Below, one piece after another: positions 7,843-16,654 of a stretch of 64,000 bases of DNA. Made by a program: the position numbers and the translations under genes. Each line of letters begins with the position of its first letter. Position 1 is the first letter of the stretch. Below the pieces are notes generated by a model that was given only the letters and a program-made list of their open reading frames with translations, made no database searches and was not told where the DNA came from. The DNA is from Klebsiella electrica. GTDB lineage: Bacteria > Pseudomonadota > Gammaproteobacteria > Enterobacterales > Enterobacteriaceae. The stretch is taken from contig NZ_CP041247.1 of the NCBI RefSeq assembly GCF_006711645.1, positions 1,984,001 through 2,048,000 of the forward strand, written 5' to 3'.

Positions 7843-9588
7843 GTGCTAAAGTACAAAAATAAGTCAGTTGCTCATTTCACCCCTCTTCGTTTTGGGCTGT
7901 TGTGCGTGGCGATTCTCGGTTGTCTCGGAATACTGTTGGGGCGGGTGGCCTGGCTACAAATAATTTCTCCAGATAACCTTGTCAAACAAGAAGATATGCG
8001 CTCGTTGCGCGAAGAACCCATCGATGTGCAGCGTGGAACCATCAGCGATCGTGAGAACCGCCCGCTGGCGGTTAGCGTGCCGGTGAGCGCCATCTGGGCC
8101 GACCCGCAAACCATTATGCAAAAGGGCGGCGTCGGCTATGGCCCGCGCTGGCAGGGGATGGCGGAGGCGCTGCACCTCAATCTGAGCGATCTGGCCAAAC
8201 GCGTTGAGAGCCATCCGCATATGCGGTTTATCTATCTGGCCCGCCAGGTTAACCCGGAACAGGCCGAATGGATCGACAAGCTGCACCTGCCGGGGATTAA
8301 CCTGCGTGATGAGTCGCGCCGCTTTTACCCTGCCGGGCACGTGGCGGCTAACCTGTTGGGATTTACCAATATCGATAACCAGGGCATTGAAGGGATTGAA
8401 AAAAGCTTTAATGCTCAGCTCACCGGAAAGCCGGGGCGCCGGCTGGTGCGTAAAGATCGTCATGGTCACGTGATCGAAAATATCACCGAGATGCCGGCAG
8501 TGCCTGCGCATAATATTCAGCTGAGTATCGATGAGCGCCTGCAGACGGTCACCGAAGATGCGCTGGATAACGCCGTAAACTGGAATAAGGCGGAATCGGG
8601 GGCAGCGGTACTGGTTAAGATTGATACCGGCGAGATCATGGCGATGGCCAGCTATCCGGACTTCAATCCCAATAACCGTGACGACGCCAAACTGGATGAT
8701 TTTCGCAATCGCGCCATCAGCGATACCTTTGAGCCGGGCTCGACGGTCAAACCGCTGGTGGTGATGACGGCGCTACAGCAGGGGATTGTGCAGCCGGACA
8801 GCGTAGTGGATACCCACCCCTTTGTGCTTGATGGTCACCGTATTCGCGATGTTGGCTATTATCCCGAACTGTCGTTGACCGGTATTTTGCAAAAATCCAG
8901 CGATATCGGCGTGTCGCATCTGTCGCTGGCTATGCCCGTGCAACACCTGATCGATACCTATAAAGCGTTTGGCTTTGGCGACCCGACCGGGCTGGGGCTG
9001 ACCGGCGAAAGCGCCGGGCTGATGCCGCAACGGCGCTATTGGGGCCAGCTGGACCGCGCGACCTTTTCCTTCGGCTATGGCCTGATGGTGACCCCGCTGC
9101 AGCTGGCACACGTTTATGCCACTATCGGCGGTTTCGGTATTGAGCGACCGCTCTCGATTACCCGCATCGATCCGCCGGTCATCGGGACGCAGGTGATGCC
9201 GGAAAGCATCGTGCATGAAGTGGAGCATATGATGGAGAGCGTGGCGCTGCCGGGCGGCGGCGGCACCAAGGCGGCGGTGCGCGATTATCGCATTGCGGTG
9301 AAAACCGGGACCGCGAAAAAAATCGGTCCCGACGGTAAATATATCGATAAATATGTGGCGTATACCGCAGGCGTGGCGCCCGCCAGCCGTCCGCAATTTG
9401 CGCTGGTGGTGGTGATTAACGATCCCAGCAATGGTGCCTATTATGGCGGGGCGGTTTCCGCACCGGTCTTTAGCCAGATCATGGGCGATGTGCTGCGGCT
9501 GGAAAATGTGCTGCCGGACGGTATGCCGCAAGGCTCGGAAAATCTGATTGTGATGCATAACGGTGATGCCGCGCCGCCGGCGCTGTAA
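7843..9588 (+). CDS. Second PBP3 (FtsI paralogue, PBP3SAL-like)
   Basis: Encodes a 581-residue class B penicillin-binding protein, close in sequence and size to FtsI but in the place, between cspC and rlmA, where Salmonella carries PBP3SAL, a peptidoglycan transpeptidase used at acidic pH. One membrane anchor (about residues 16-36) precedes the dimerisation domain and the transpeptidase domain. Active-site motifs are STVK (Ser300-Lys303), SSD (352-354) and KTGT (487-490). FtsI has SSN at the second motif. GTG at 7843 is chosen because GGAG lies at 7834-7837; an in-frame TTG at 7819 would add eight residues. It is absent from E. coli K-12 at this site and is expected to be a beta-lactam target. 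Confidence 0.88.
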   Translation: MLKYKNKSVAHFTPLRFGLLCVAILGCLGILLGRVAWLQIISPDNLVKQEDMRSLREEPIDVQRGTISDRENRPLAVSVPVSAIWADPQTIMQKGGVGYGPRWQGMAEALHLNLSDLAKRVESHPHMRFIYLARQVNPEQAEWIDKLHLPGINLRDESRRFYPAGHVAANLLGFTNIDNQGIEGIEKSFNAQLTGKPGRRLVRKDRHGHVIENITEMPAVPAHNIQLSIDERLQTVTEDALDNAVNWNKAESGAAVLVKIDTGEIMAMASYPDFNPNNRDDAKLDDFRNRAISDTFEPGSTVKPLVVMTALQQGIVQPDSVVDTHPFVLDGHRIRDVGYYPELSLTGILQKSSDIGVSHLSLAMPVQHLIDTYKAFGFGDPTGLGLTGESAGLMPQRRYWGQLDRATFSFGYGLMVTPLQLAHVYATIGGFGIERPLSITRIDPPVIGTQVMPESIVHEVEHMMESVALPGGGGTKAAVRDYRIAVKTGTAKKIGPDGKYIDKYVAYTAGVAPASRPQFALVVVINDPSNGAYYGGAVSAPVFSQIMGDVLRLENVLPDGMPQGSENLIVMHNGDAAPPAL

Positions 9589-9595
9589 CAGTGGT

Positions 9596-9633
9596 CTGAA
9601 AGGGCGAATAGCGCTACACTTTCGCCCTTTCAG
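9596..9633 (+). repeat. Perfect 13-base inverted repeat between the PBP gene and rlmA
   Basis: CTGAAAGGGCGAA (9596-9608) and its exact complement (9621-9633) flank a 12-base loop. There is no U-tract; the ribosome binding site of rlmA (GGAGTT) starts eight bases later. It may stabilise or attenuate the mRNA rather than terminate it. Confidence 0.7.
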
Positions 9634-9649
9634 CGACACCGGAGTTGTC

Positions 9650-10444
9650 ATGTCATACAGTTGCCCACTTTGCCACGCGCCGCTTTCCCGCCGCGATAAC
9701 AGCTATATCTGCCCGCAGCGGCACCAGTTCGATCTGGCGAAAGAGGGGTATGTCAATTTACTGCCGGTGCAGTTTAAGCGGTCTCGCGATCCGGGCGATA
9801 GCGCGGAGATGATGCAGGCGCGGCGGGCATTTCTCGATGCGGGCCACTATCAGCCTCTGCGTGACGCGATCCGCGACTTTCTCTGCGTCGCCGCGCCTGA
9901 GCGTCTGCTCGATATCGGCTGCGGGGAAGGGTATTACACCCACGCGTTTGCCGCCATCGCCGCTCATTGCTGGGGGCTGGATGTCTCAAAGTCGGCTATT
10001 CGCGCGGCGGCCAGACGCTATCCGCAGGTCAATTTTTGCGTCGCATCGAGCCAGCGTCTGCCGTTCGAAGATGCCAGCCTTGATGCGGTGGTCCGAATCT
10101 ACGCCCCTTGTAACGCGCAGGAGCTGGCGCGGGTGGTCAGGCCCGGCGGCTGGGTCATTACCGCCACGCCGGGACCGCGTCATTTGCTGGAGCTGAAAGG
10201 GTTGATTTATGACGAGGTGCGTCTGCATGAGCAAAATCATGAACAGATGGCCGGTTTTACATTAAACCAGCAGCAGCAGCTGGCCTATCCGATGCAGCTG
10301 ACCGGGTCCGAGGCGGAAGCGTTGTTGCAGATGACGCCATTCGCGTGGCGGGCGAAGCCAGCGGTGCGTGAAACGCTGCGCGCGCAGGCGACTTTCCGCT
10401 GCCAGACCGATTTTATGATCCACTGCTGGCAGCGTGAGGCCTGA
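9650..10444 (+). CDS. rlmA: 23S rRNA (guanine-745-N1) methyltransferase RlmA
   Basis: Encodes 264 residues (E. coli 269). An N-terminal zinc ribbon uses Cys5, Cys8, Cys21 and His25. The Rossmann methyltransferase domain has SAM motif [15 protein letters not shown] near residue 85 and RVVRPGG near 165. It methylates N1 of G745 in helix 35 of 23S rRNA. The ATG at 9650 is used because it is preceded by GGAGTTGTC and starts exactly at the zinc ribbon; upstream in-frame ATGs lie inside the PBP gene. Neighbours match E. coli apart from the inserted PBP. Confidence 0.95.
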   Translation: MSYSCPLCHAPLSRRDNSYICPQRHQFDLAKEGYVNLLPVQFKRSRDPGDSAEMMQARRAFLDAGHYQPLRDAIRDFLCVAAPERLLDIGCGEGYYTHAFAAIAAHCWGLDVSKSAIRAAARRYPQVNFCVASSQRLPFEDASLDAVVRIYAPCNAQELARVVRPGGWVITATPGPRHLLELKGLIYDEVRLHEQNHEQMAGFTLNQQQQLAYPMQLTGSEAEALLQMTPFAWRAKPAVRETLRAQATFRCQTDFMIHCWQREA

Positions 10445-10447
10445 GAA

Positions 10448-11014
10448 TTAGCCGGCGAAATGGCTCCAGAGAATCTGGGCGCCGATACCTATCAGGACAA
10501 TACCCCCAAGAATTTCGGCCCGTTTGCCCAGCAGCGGGCCGATAAATCGCCCGACCATAATCCCCAGCGTCGACATCACCAGCGTCGCGCAGCCGATAGC
10601 CAGCGCGGTGGCGATAATGTTCACCTGCAGGAACGCCAGGCCGACGCCGACGGCCATCGCATCGAGACTGGTGGCGAAGGCGGTGGTGACCAGCAGCCAG
10701 AAACCATGGCGGCGAGGCGCTTCACTTGCTTCATCTTCGGTTGCGCGAAAACCTTCAATGACCATACGTCCGCCGAGAAAGACCAGCAGCACGAACGCGA
10801 TCCAGTGATTCCACTCCAGCACGAACTGGCTGGCGAGCATCCCCATTCCCCAGCCGACAAGCGGGGTGAGCGTTTCGATGGCGCCAAAAATTAACCCGGT
10901 GCGCAGCGCTTCGGAGAACTTAGGTTTGTGTAAGGTAGCGCCTTTACCGATAGAGGCCGCGAAGGCGTCCATGGACATGCCAAAGGCAAGAAGAATGGTA
11001 GCGGAGATGTTCAT
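10448..11014 (-). CDS. mntP: Manganese exporter MntP
   Basis: Encodes 188 residues, the length of E. coli MntP (YebN), a six-helix inner-membrane Mn(II) efflux protein. The duplicated family motif is visible as [15 protein letters not shown] (residues about 12-26) and [15 protein letters not shown] (about 112-126), with Asp residues proposed to bind metal. It converges with rlmA, whose stop is three bases away. Expression should be controlled by the upstream yybP-ykoY riboswitch and by an inverted repeat resembling a Fur/MntR operator. Confidence 0.96.
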   Translation of the reverse strand: MNISATILLAFGMSMDAFAASIGKGATLHKPKFSEALRTGLIFGAIETLTPLVGWGMGMLASQFVLEWNHWIAFVLLVFLGGRMVIEGFRATEDEASEAPRRHGFWLLVTTAFATSLDAMAVGVGLAFLQVNIIATALAIGCATLVMSTLGIMVGRFIGPLLGKRAEILGGIVLIGIGAQILWSHFAG

Positions 11015-11039
11015 GATTGCGTCCTGACCGGGGAAAATC

Positions 11040-11230
11040 CATATGACACATCACCGCCCCCAGTAGATATACGCAGCCCACGAGCCGGGTGTTGCGTATA
11101 GCGGTAATGTGTCTATGGTCTCGCCTGATTGAATACCTTCTTCAACCCGTACGTGCCACGTTTTGCAACGAGTATGTTGACACGTACATTTCCTGGCAGG
11201 CAGGAAACCGGCTACTCCCCAACGACGGGC
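11040..11230 (-). ncRNA. yybP-ykoY manganese riboswitch of mntP
   Basis: On the minus strand the leader contains the hallmark GGGGAGTAGC (11211-11220), then CAACATACTCGTTGC and finally GCGAGACC (about 11117-11124), all conserved in the E. coli mntP leader, which is a proven Mn2+ sensor. Downstream, GCGGTGATGTGTC (11045-11057) can pair with GACACATTACCGC (11101-11113) with one G-U pair. A second stem, TATACGCA/TGCGTATA, lies between them. This suggests an expression platform ending about 20 bases before the mntP ribosome binding site. Edges are approximate. Confidence 0.85.
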
Positions 11231-11286
11231 GCAACCTTAACATATTTTCAGAATATAAAACAATAACAGGATTTATTTATTTCAAT

Positions 11287-11315
11287 AACCAAATGATAAC
11301 GATTTTCATTTGGTT
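11287..11315. promoter_or_regulatory. Fur/MntR-type operator upstream of the mntP leader
   Basis: Two perfect ten-base arms, AACCAAATGA and TCATTTGGTT, are separated by nine bases. The core AATGATAACGATTTTCATT resembles a Fur box. It sits upstream of the riboswitch, where a metal-responsive repressor or activator site is expected. Confidence 0.5.
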
Positions 11316-11364
11316 TTATGCGTGAATAATTCGTTAATAAATATAAGTGAAGTGCGCAGACGGA

Positions 11365-11426
11365 ATATAGCCACGGCTATATATCCATCTGCCAGAAATC
11401 GCTGAAATATAGCGCTGGCTATATTT
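11365..11426. repeat. Two adjacent ATATAGC hairpins downstream of yobD
   Basis: ATATAGCC-AC-GGCTATAT (11365-11382) and AAATATAGC-N4-GCTATATTT (11405-11426) are both perfect stems built from the same ATATAGC word. They lie just after the yobD stop on its strand. Termination or mRNA 3' protection is possible; neither has a clear U-tract. Confidence 0.6.
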
Positions 11427-11431
11427 ATAAC

Positions 11432-11890
11432 TTACTGAGTTGAAACGAGAAGTTTGTATATCTTTTCCAGGTCGTCGATGTTTTGTACACGAATAAGCAA
11501 GCGCCGTTGTTCTAATTGCATCACCAGTACGCCATCTTCCGATAAATTCATTGCTTTAATTCGCTTATATTCAATCCAGATATTGGCGAAGAAAAAACCA
11601 GTTGGTTTGAAGATGATTTTCGGCGTCCGGATCCAGAACAGATACCAGCCCATTAACGCCAGCGCAGATAATAACCATGTGGTGATGAGCGCGCCGTGAC
11701 TGATGACGTTGTTATAAATCAGGATAGCGGTCAGAGCGACGAAGATTATCCCGTCAACGCGGCTGCGGCGGAGCAGGGGGATAGCCAGCAGTAGCGGGCC
11801 GTGGCGGCGGGGCATAATAAACTGGTCATAAATGGCAAACGCCAGCAGAACAAGAATAAACAGAATCAGCACCAGATCCGTGATTGTCAT
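11432..11890 (-). CDS. yobD: UPF0266 membrane protein YobD
   Basis: Encodes 152 residues, the same as E. coli YobD, of unknown function. Three hydrophobic helices lie at about residues 4-22, 43-61 and 67-85, followed by a soluble C-terminal part ([24 protein letters not shown] at about 93 onward) resembling a small PH-like fold. It lies between mntP and manZ as in E. coli, 55 bases beyond manZ. A strong terminator separates them, so it probably has its own promoter activity or depends on read-through. Confidence 0.9.
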   Translation of the reverse strand: MTITDLVLILFILVLLAFAIYDQFIMPRRHGPLLLAIPLLRRSRVDGIIFVALTAILIYNNVISHGALITTWLLSALALMGWYLFWIRTPKIIFKPTGFFFANIWIEYKRIKAMNLSEDGVLVMQLEQRRLLIRVQNIDDLEKIYKLLVSTQ

Positions 11891-11903
11891 CTATCCTCCA
11901 GTG

Positions 11904-11931
11904 AAAAAAAAGCCGGGGGCAAGCCCCCGGC
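11904..11931 (-). terminator. Terminator of manXYZ
   Basis: GCCGGGGGC and its complement with a two-base loop, followed on the minus strand by eight T residues, 15 bases after the manZ stop. Confidence 0.92.
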
Positions 11932-11945
11932 GGATAACAGGATTA

Positions 11946-12797
11946 TTACAGGCCCAGCAGGCCGATAGCGTAGCCGACGATACCGATGACGAAGAAGCCG
12001 ACGATAATCCACAGGGCGTTAACTTTCTTACGCAGCAGCCACATACAGGCGAAGGTCAGCAGCAGAGGCACCAGGCCCGGCATCAGCTGGTCAAGGATGG
12101 TCTGCACGGTCGTTACGTGAACCTGACCATCTGAACCGGTGATTTTTGACACCACCAGCGGAATGTTCACATGCGTCCACTTGTTAACCAGCGCCCCCAT
12201 CACAAACAGGCCGAGAATTGACGCCCCCTCGGTCAGTTTCTGCAGGAAGCCGCCGCCCATATCCTTAACGATATCAACACCCTTGCTGTAACCGTATGCT
12301 ACGCCGTAGTAACGGGTCAGCAGACGGACGGCGTTGAACAGAATAAAGAACAACAGCGGGCCTAACAGACTGCCGCTCATCGCGATACCGGCACCCAATG
12401 CCGCAAATACCGGACGCACGGTACCCCAGAAGATCGGGTCGCCGACGCCAGCCAGCGGCCCCATCAGACCAACTTTGATACCGTTGATGGCACCATCATC
12501 GATCTCGGCACCGTTGGCACGCTGCTCTTCCATCGCCAGCGTTACGCCCAGAACGGGCGCTGCGACGTACGGGTGAGTGTTAAAGAACTCCAGGTGACGT
12601 TTAATGGCCTGCTTACGCGCATCGTTGTTCTCCGGGTACAGACGACGAATAGCCGGTACCATAGAGAAGCAGAAGCCCAGCGCCTGCATACGTTCGAAGT
12701 TCCATGACCCCTGGAACAGGTTAGAACGAATGAACACGCCACGAGTATCACTCGGAGTGAGTTTTTTCTCGGTGGTATTTTTAGTCATATCAACCAT
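11946..12797 (-). CDS. manZ: Mannose PTS permease subunit IID
   Basis: Encodes 283 residues of the EIID component of the mannose-family phosphotransferase system, which with ManY forms the membrane channel for mannose, glucose and other hexoses. Conserved segments include RSNLFQGSWNFERMQALGF near the start and GLMGPLAGVGDPIFWGT in the middle, with the C-terminal hydrophobic helix ending LLGL. ATG at 12797 is preferred over GTG at 12806 because AGGTGA lies at the right distance before it. The gene follows manY by 12 bases. ManYZ is also a receptor for lambda DNA entry and some bacteriocins in E. coli. Confidence 0.96.
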   Translation of the reverse strand: MVDMTKNTTEKKLTPSDTRGVFIRSNLFQGSWNFERMQALGFCFSMVPAIRRLYPENNDARKQAIKRHLEFFNTHPYVAAPVLGVTLAMEEQRANGAEIDDGAINGIKVGLMGPLAGVGDPIFWGTVRPVFAALGAGIAMSGSLLGPLLFFILFNAVRLLTRYYGVAYGYSKGVDIVKDMGGGFLQKLTEGASILGLFVMGALVNKWTHVNIPLVVSKITGSDGQVHVTTVQTILDQLMPGLVPLLLTFACMWLLRKKVNALWIIVGFFVIGIVGYAIGLLGL

Positions 12798-12809
12798 TTC
12801 GCTCACCTG

Positions 12810-13610
12810 TTAGTCCAGTTCGTTATCGAGATCGTTATTACCAGCAGCCTGCGCTGGCGCACCCGCAACGCGGTTGTATTTCGGGCTCAGCTGGATATAG
12901 AGGATAGCCATTACCGCGCCAATCACCCCCAGTGCAACCAGGTTGAAGTTGGTGAATGCCGCGGTGACGAAGCCAAGGTAGAAGAACGGCATCAGGTAGC
13001 CTGCGCGCATCATGTTGATGACCATCGCGTAACCGACGACCACGATCATGCCGCCGGCGATGTTCAGACCGCTGGTGACCACTTCAGGAATCGCATTCAG
13101 CATGCCCTGAACTTCGCTGGTTCCGACGGAGATAGCCACGATGACGGCCGGGATTGCGATACGCATCGCCTGCAGGAACAGCGAAGAGACGTGGATCCAC
13201 GAAATCGCCGTCAGGTTGCCATTCTCCGCCGCTTTATCTGCCGCATGCTGGAAGGCTACGGTAATGGTACGAACGATGATGGTTAGAACCTGGCCTGCTG
13301 CTGCCAGCGGGATAGCCAGTGCGATACCGGCGCCGATACCCTGATGACCCGCAATAACCAGAACGGTAGAAATGATGGAAGCCAGCGCGGCATCCGGCGC
13401 AACCGCCGCACCGATGTTCATCCAGCCCAGAGCGATCATTTCCAGGGTACCACCGATGATGATACCGGTTTTCATATCGCCGAGAACGGCGCCGATCAAC
13501 GTACACGCGACCAGAGGACGGTGGAACTGAAATTCATCAAGTACCGACTCCATACCCGCAATACACGCGACGATGAACACCAGCACAATCTGAAGAAGGG
13601 TAATCTCCAT
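12810..13610 (-). CDS. manY: Mannose PTS permease subunit IIC
   Basis: Encodes 266 residues, as in E. coli. It is almost entirely membrane-embedded and opens MEITLLQIVLVFIVACIAGM. It carries the EIIC-man signature around GGTLEMIALGWMNIGAAVAPD (residues about 53-73). It forms the sugar channel with ManZ and receives phosphate from ManX. It is second in the manXYZ operon, 56 bases after manX, with AGGAGAAGTACA before the ATG. Confidence 0.97.
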   Translation of the reverse strand: MEITLLQIVLVFIVACIAGMESVLDEFQFHRPLVACTLIGAVLGDMKTGIIIGGTLEMIALGWMNIGAAVAPDAALASIISTVLVIAGHQGIGAGIALAIPLAAAGQVLTIIVRTITVAFQHAADKAAENGNLTAISWIHVSSLFLQAMRIAIPAVIVAISVGTSEVQGMLNAIPEVVTSGLNIAGGMIVVVGYAMVINMMRAGYLMPFFYLGFVTAAFTNFNLVALGVIGAVMAILYIQLSPKYNRVAGAPAQAAGNNDLDNELD

Positions 13611-13666
13611 TGTACTTCTCCTGTTGATTAAGTCTTAAGTTGAAAACGGGGGCGCGATCCGCAAGG

Positions 13667-14635
13667 TTATTTCGCTACCTTGCCAATCAGGTCCATCATT
13701 TTCAGTTTCTGGTCGGTGGACACTTTACGCACTTCCAGCTCAATACCGCGGGCATTCAGCTTTTTAAATGCTTCAATATCTTTTTCATCGACCGAAACGG
13801 CGTTGTTCACCTGCGTTTTACCCTGACGGAAAGCCATGCCGCCGATATTGACGGTAGTGATTTTCACCCCGCCTTCAACGATACGTTCGACGTCGGTAGG
13901 GTTGGTAAACAGCAGCATGACGCGATCGCCTGCGTATTTCGGGTTGTTGTAGACGCGAATCATCTTCGCAACGTCGACAACGTGGGCCGTCACGCCCGGA
14001 GGAGCAACCTGAGTCAGTAATGTTTTGCGCACGGTATCTGCCGCCACTTCATCACTCACGACAATAATGCGGGTCACGTTGGTTTCTTTGGTCCAGCGGG
14101 TGGCCACCTGACCATGAATAAGACGGTCATCAATACGCGCCAGACCAATAATCATGTAGTCGTCTGGCCCCATGGGTTTTGCTGGAGCTGCCGCTTTGAC
14201 CGCTGCTTTAACCGGAGCCGGAGCGACTTTTTCCTCCGTCTTCGCTTTCAGCGCCTTCACGCCTTCACGGCCGGTTTCCACCGCCAGAGCCACCAGTTCA
14301 TCGAAAGAAGGATCGTCGTCGCGCGCCATCAGCGTTTCGACCAGCATCGGAATGTTAACGCCAGCAATCACTTCGTAATGTTCTTTATCGACGACAATGC
14401 GGCTGGCGGCATTGAATGGACTACCTCCCCACGTATCGACGAGAAATAACACGCCCTTAGTTGTGTCCAGCTTTGCCAACTGTGCGTTGTACTTCTCAAT
14501 GAGCGTTTCGGCGTTTTCACCCGGAACGAAATCGATCCAGCCAACGTTTTCCTGCTCGCCCAACAGCATTTCTGCGGTTTTCAGCAGTTGTTCTGCAGCC
14601 CAACCATGTGTGCCTATTACAATAGCAATCGTCAC
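13667..14635 (-). CDS. manX: Mannose PTS cytoplasmic IIAB component
   Basis: Encodes 322 residues (E. coli 323). The IIA domain occupies about 1-130, with phosphorylated His10 in IGTHGWA. An Ala/Pro/Lys-rich linker (about 135-155) follows, then the IIB domain with its active His in RIDDRLIHGQV near residue 175. Phosphate passes from HPr to His10, then the IIB His, then the sugar. The start is GTG at 14635, preceded by a strong AAAGGAGGT. It is first in the operon; a palindrome about 100 bases upstream fits Mlc or NagC control. Confidence 0.97.
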   Translation of the reverse strand: MTIAIVIGTHGWAAEQLLKTAEMLLGEQENVGWIDFVPGENAETLIEKYNAQLAKLDTTKGVLFLVDTWGGSPFNAASRIVVDKEHYEVIAGVNIPMLVETLMARDDDPSFDELVALAVETGREGVKALKAKTEEKVAPAPVKAAVKAAAPAKPMGPDDYMIIGLARIDDRLIHGQVATRWTKETNVTRIIVVSDEVAADTVRKTLLTQVAPPGVTAHVVDVAKMIRVYNNPKYAGDRVMLLFTNPTDVERIVEGGVKITTVNIGGMAFRQGKTQVNNAVSVDEKDIEAFKKLNARGIELEVRKVSTDQKLKMMDLIGKVAK

Positions 14636-14731
14636 TTGCTACCTCCTTTATTATCGTGAATGCATCATCTGTGGTGATACATCCTGAATCACTCTTGCGA
14701 ACAAAATCGATTCAGTGAGGGTGTAAGATAT

Positions 14732-14758
14732 AAAATAATTACTACCGCGAATTATTTT
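14732..14758 (-). promoter_or_regulatory. Mlc/NagC-type operator of manXYZ
   Basis: AAAATAATT and AATTATTTT, perfect nine-base arms, flank ACTACCGCG about 100 bases upstream of manX. The AT-rich arms and CG-containing centre match the general form of Mlc and NagC sites known to repress manXYZ in E. coli. Confidence 0.6.
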
Positions 14759-15081
14759 AGATAGTGAAAAAATAATTAATGTGATGAAGATCCGTTAATC
14801 ACGCATCTGCGGCTAATAATTTCGCAGCGCAAAAATAGCCTTACTTATTGCAAAGACTGGTAAAGTTTTTTCCAATCTTTCTCCATTTTTTGCTATGTTT
14901 AGCTTCCGTTTAATTACTCAGGAGTATAGGGCATAGCCCGCTGTATGGACCCTCATCGACGTCTTTTCACCTTCTGGCATTTTTCTGCCGCCGCTACCTG
15001 CTACGCTTTTGTACCCGCAACGATTGTCTCTGCCGTGCGTGACATCGCGATGACTCCGTCTGTCGTTAACTGGAGTAACTC

Positions 15082-16641
15082 ATGGAATTCTTAATGGATC
15101 CCTCTATCTGGGTCGGTTTATTGACGCTGGTCGTCCTCGAAATCGTGCTCGGTATCGACAACCTGGTCTTTATCGCCATCCTCGCGGATAAACTGCCGCC
15201 GAAACAACGGGACAAAGCCCGTCTGATCGGCCTGTCGCTGGCGCTGTTTATGCGTCTGGGGCTGCTGTCGGTCATTTCGTGGATGGTGACCTTAACCAAA
15301 CCGCTGTTCAGCATTGCGGATCTCTCTTTTTCCGGGCGCGATCTCATCATGCTGCTCGGGGGGATATTCCTGCTGTTTAAAGCGACCACGGAACTGCATG
15401 AGCGGCTGGAAAACCGCCAGCACGATGCCGGACAGGGTAAAGGTTATGCCAGTTTCTGGGTGGTGGTATTACAAATCGTCGTACTTGACGCCGTATTCTC
15501 GCTGGATGCCGTGATTACTGCGGTCGGGATGGTTAACCATCTGCCGGTGATGATGGCGGCAGTGGTGATTGCGATGGCGGTGATGCTGTTGGCTTCGAAG
15601 CCGCTGACCCGTTTTGTGAACCAGCATCCGACGGTCGTGGTGCTCTGTCTGAGCTTCCTGCTGATGATCGGCCTGAGCCTGGTGGCTGAAGGCTTCGGTT
15701 TCCATATTCCGAAAGGATATCTGTACGCCGCTATTGGCTTCTCGATAACCATTGAGTTCTTCAACCAGATAGCACGACGTAACTTTATTCGTCACCAGTC
15801 GACGCTGCCGTTACGCGCACGCACGGCTGACGCTATTCTGCGCATGATGGGCGGGCGCAAACAGCACGCCGTGAGCCACGATGGCGAGAGCCCGGCGCCG
15901 GTTCCGGTCCCGGAAGGAGCATTTGCGGAAGAAGAACGCTATATGATTAACGGCGTCCTGACCCTGGCGCAGCGTTCATTGCGCAGCATTATGACGCCGC
16001 GGGGGGAAATCAGCTGGGTGAACGCGGAGCAGAGCGAAGAAGAAATTCGCCGCCAGCTGCTCTCTTCGCCGCATAGCCTGTTCCCGGTGTGCCGGGGCGA
16101 GCTGGATGAAATCATCGGTATCGTGCGGGCCAAAGAGATGCTGGTGGCGCTGGAGGCCGGTGAGAACGTCGCGGCATTAGCCTCGGCTTCGCCGGCAATC
16201 GTGGTCCCGGAAACGCTGGACCCTATCAATCTGCTGGGTGTGCTGCGTCGTGCCCGCGGTAGCTTCGTCATTGTGACTAACGAGTTTGGCGTGGTGCAGG
16301 GGCTGGTGACGCCGCTGGATGTCCTCGAAGCTATCGCCGGTGAATTCCCGGATGCCGATGAGACGCCGGAAATCGTTGCCGATGGCGACGGCTGGCTGAT
16401 TAAAGGATCAGCCGATCTGCACGCTTTACAGCAAGCTGTGGGGCTCGATGACCTCGTCAATGAAGACGAAGACATCGCCACGGTTGCCGGGCTGGTGATT
16501 GCGGTAAACGGTCATATCCCGCGTACCGGCGATGTTGTTGAGCGGGCGCCGCTGCAGTTTACCGTTATGGAAGCGAACGCCTATCGCGTCGATCTGGTAC
16601 GGGTAGTAAAAACGGTGCCTGACAACCAGGAAGAAGAGTAA
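15082..16641 (+). CDS. yoaE: TerC/CorC-type membrane protein YoaE
   Basis: Encodes 519 residues (E. coli YoaE 518). The N-terminal TerC domain (about 1-240) has seven hydrophobic helices and the acidic signatures [13 protein letters not shown] and [14 protein letters not shown]. It is followed by two CBS repeats (about 300-420; [25 protein letters not shown]) and a CorC_HlyC domain (about 430-510). TerC proteins are linked to manganese export and metallation of exported proteins; the exact role of YoaE is unproven. It is divergent from manX, with 446 bases of shared regulatory DNA, and ATG follows CTGGAGTAACTC. Confidence 0.93.
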   Translation: MEFLMDPSIWVGLLTLVVLEIVLGIDNLVFIAILADKLPPKQRDKARLIGLSLALFMRLGLLSVISWMVTLTKPLFSIADLSFSGRDLIMLLGGIFLLFKATTELHERLENRQHDAGQGKGYASFWVVVLQIVVLDAVFSLDAVITAVGMVNHLPVMMAAVVIAMAVMLLASKPLTRFVNQHPTVVVLCLSFLLMIGLSLVAEGFGFHIPKGYLYAAIGFSITIEFFNQIARRNFIRHQSTLPLRARTADAILRMMGGRKQHAVSHDGESPAPVPVPEGAFAEEERYMINGVLTLAQRSLRSIMTPRGEISWVNAEQSEEEIRRQLLSSPHSLFPVCRGELDEIIGIVRAKEMLVALEAGENVAALASASPAIVVPETLDPINLLGVLRRARGSFVIVTNEFGVVQGLVTPLDVLEAIAGEFPDADETPEIVADGDGWLIKGSADLHALQQAVGLDDLVNEDEDIATVAGLVIAVNGHIPRTGDVVERAPLQFTVMEANAYRVDLVRVVKTVPDNQEEE

Positions 16642-16654
16642 CCTTCCGGTTTGC

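Noticed and set aside
14780..14806. CRP site upstream of manX
   Set aside because: TGTGA and TCAC half-sites are present but their spacing does not match the six-base CRP spacer.
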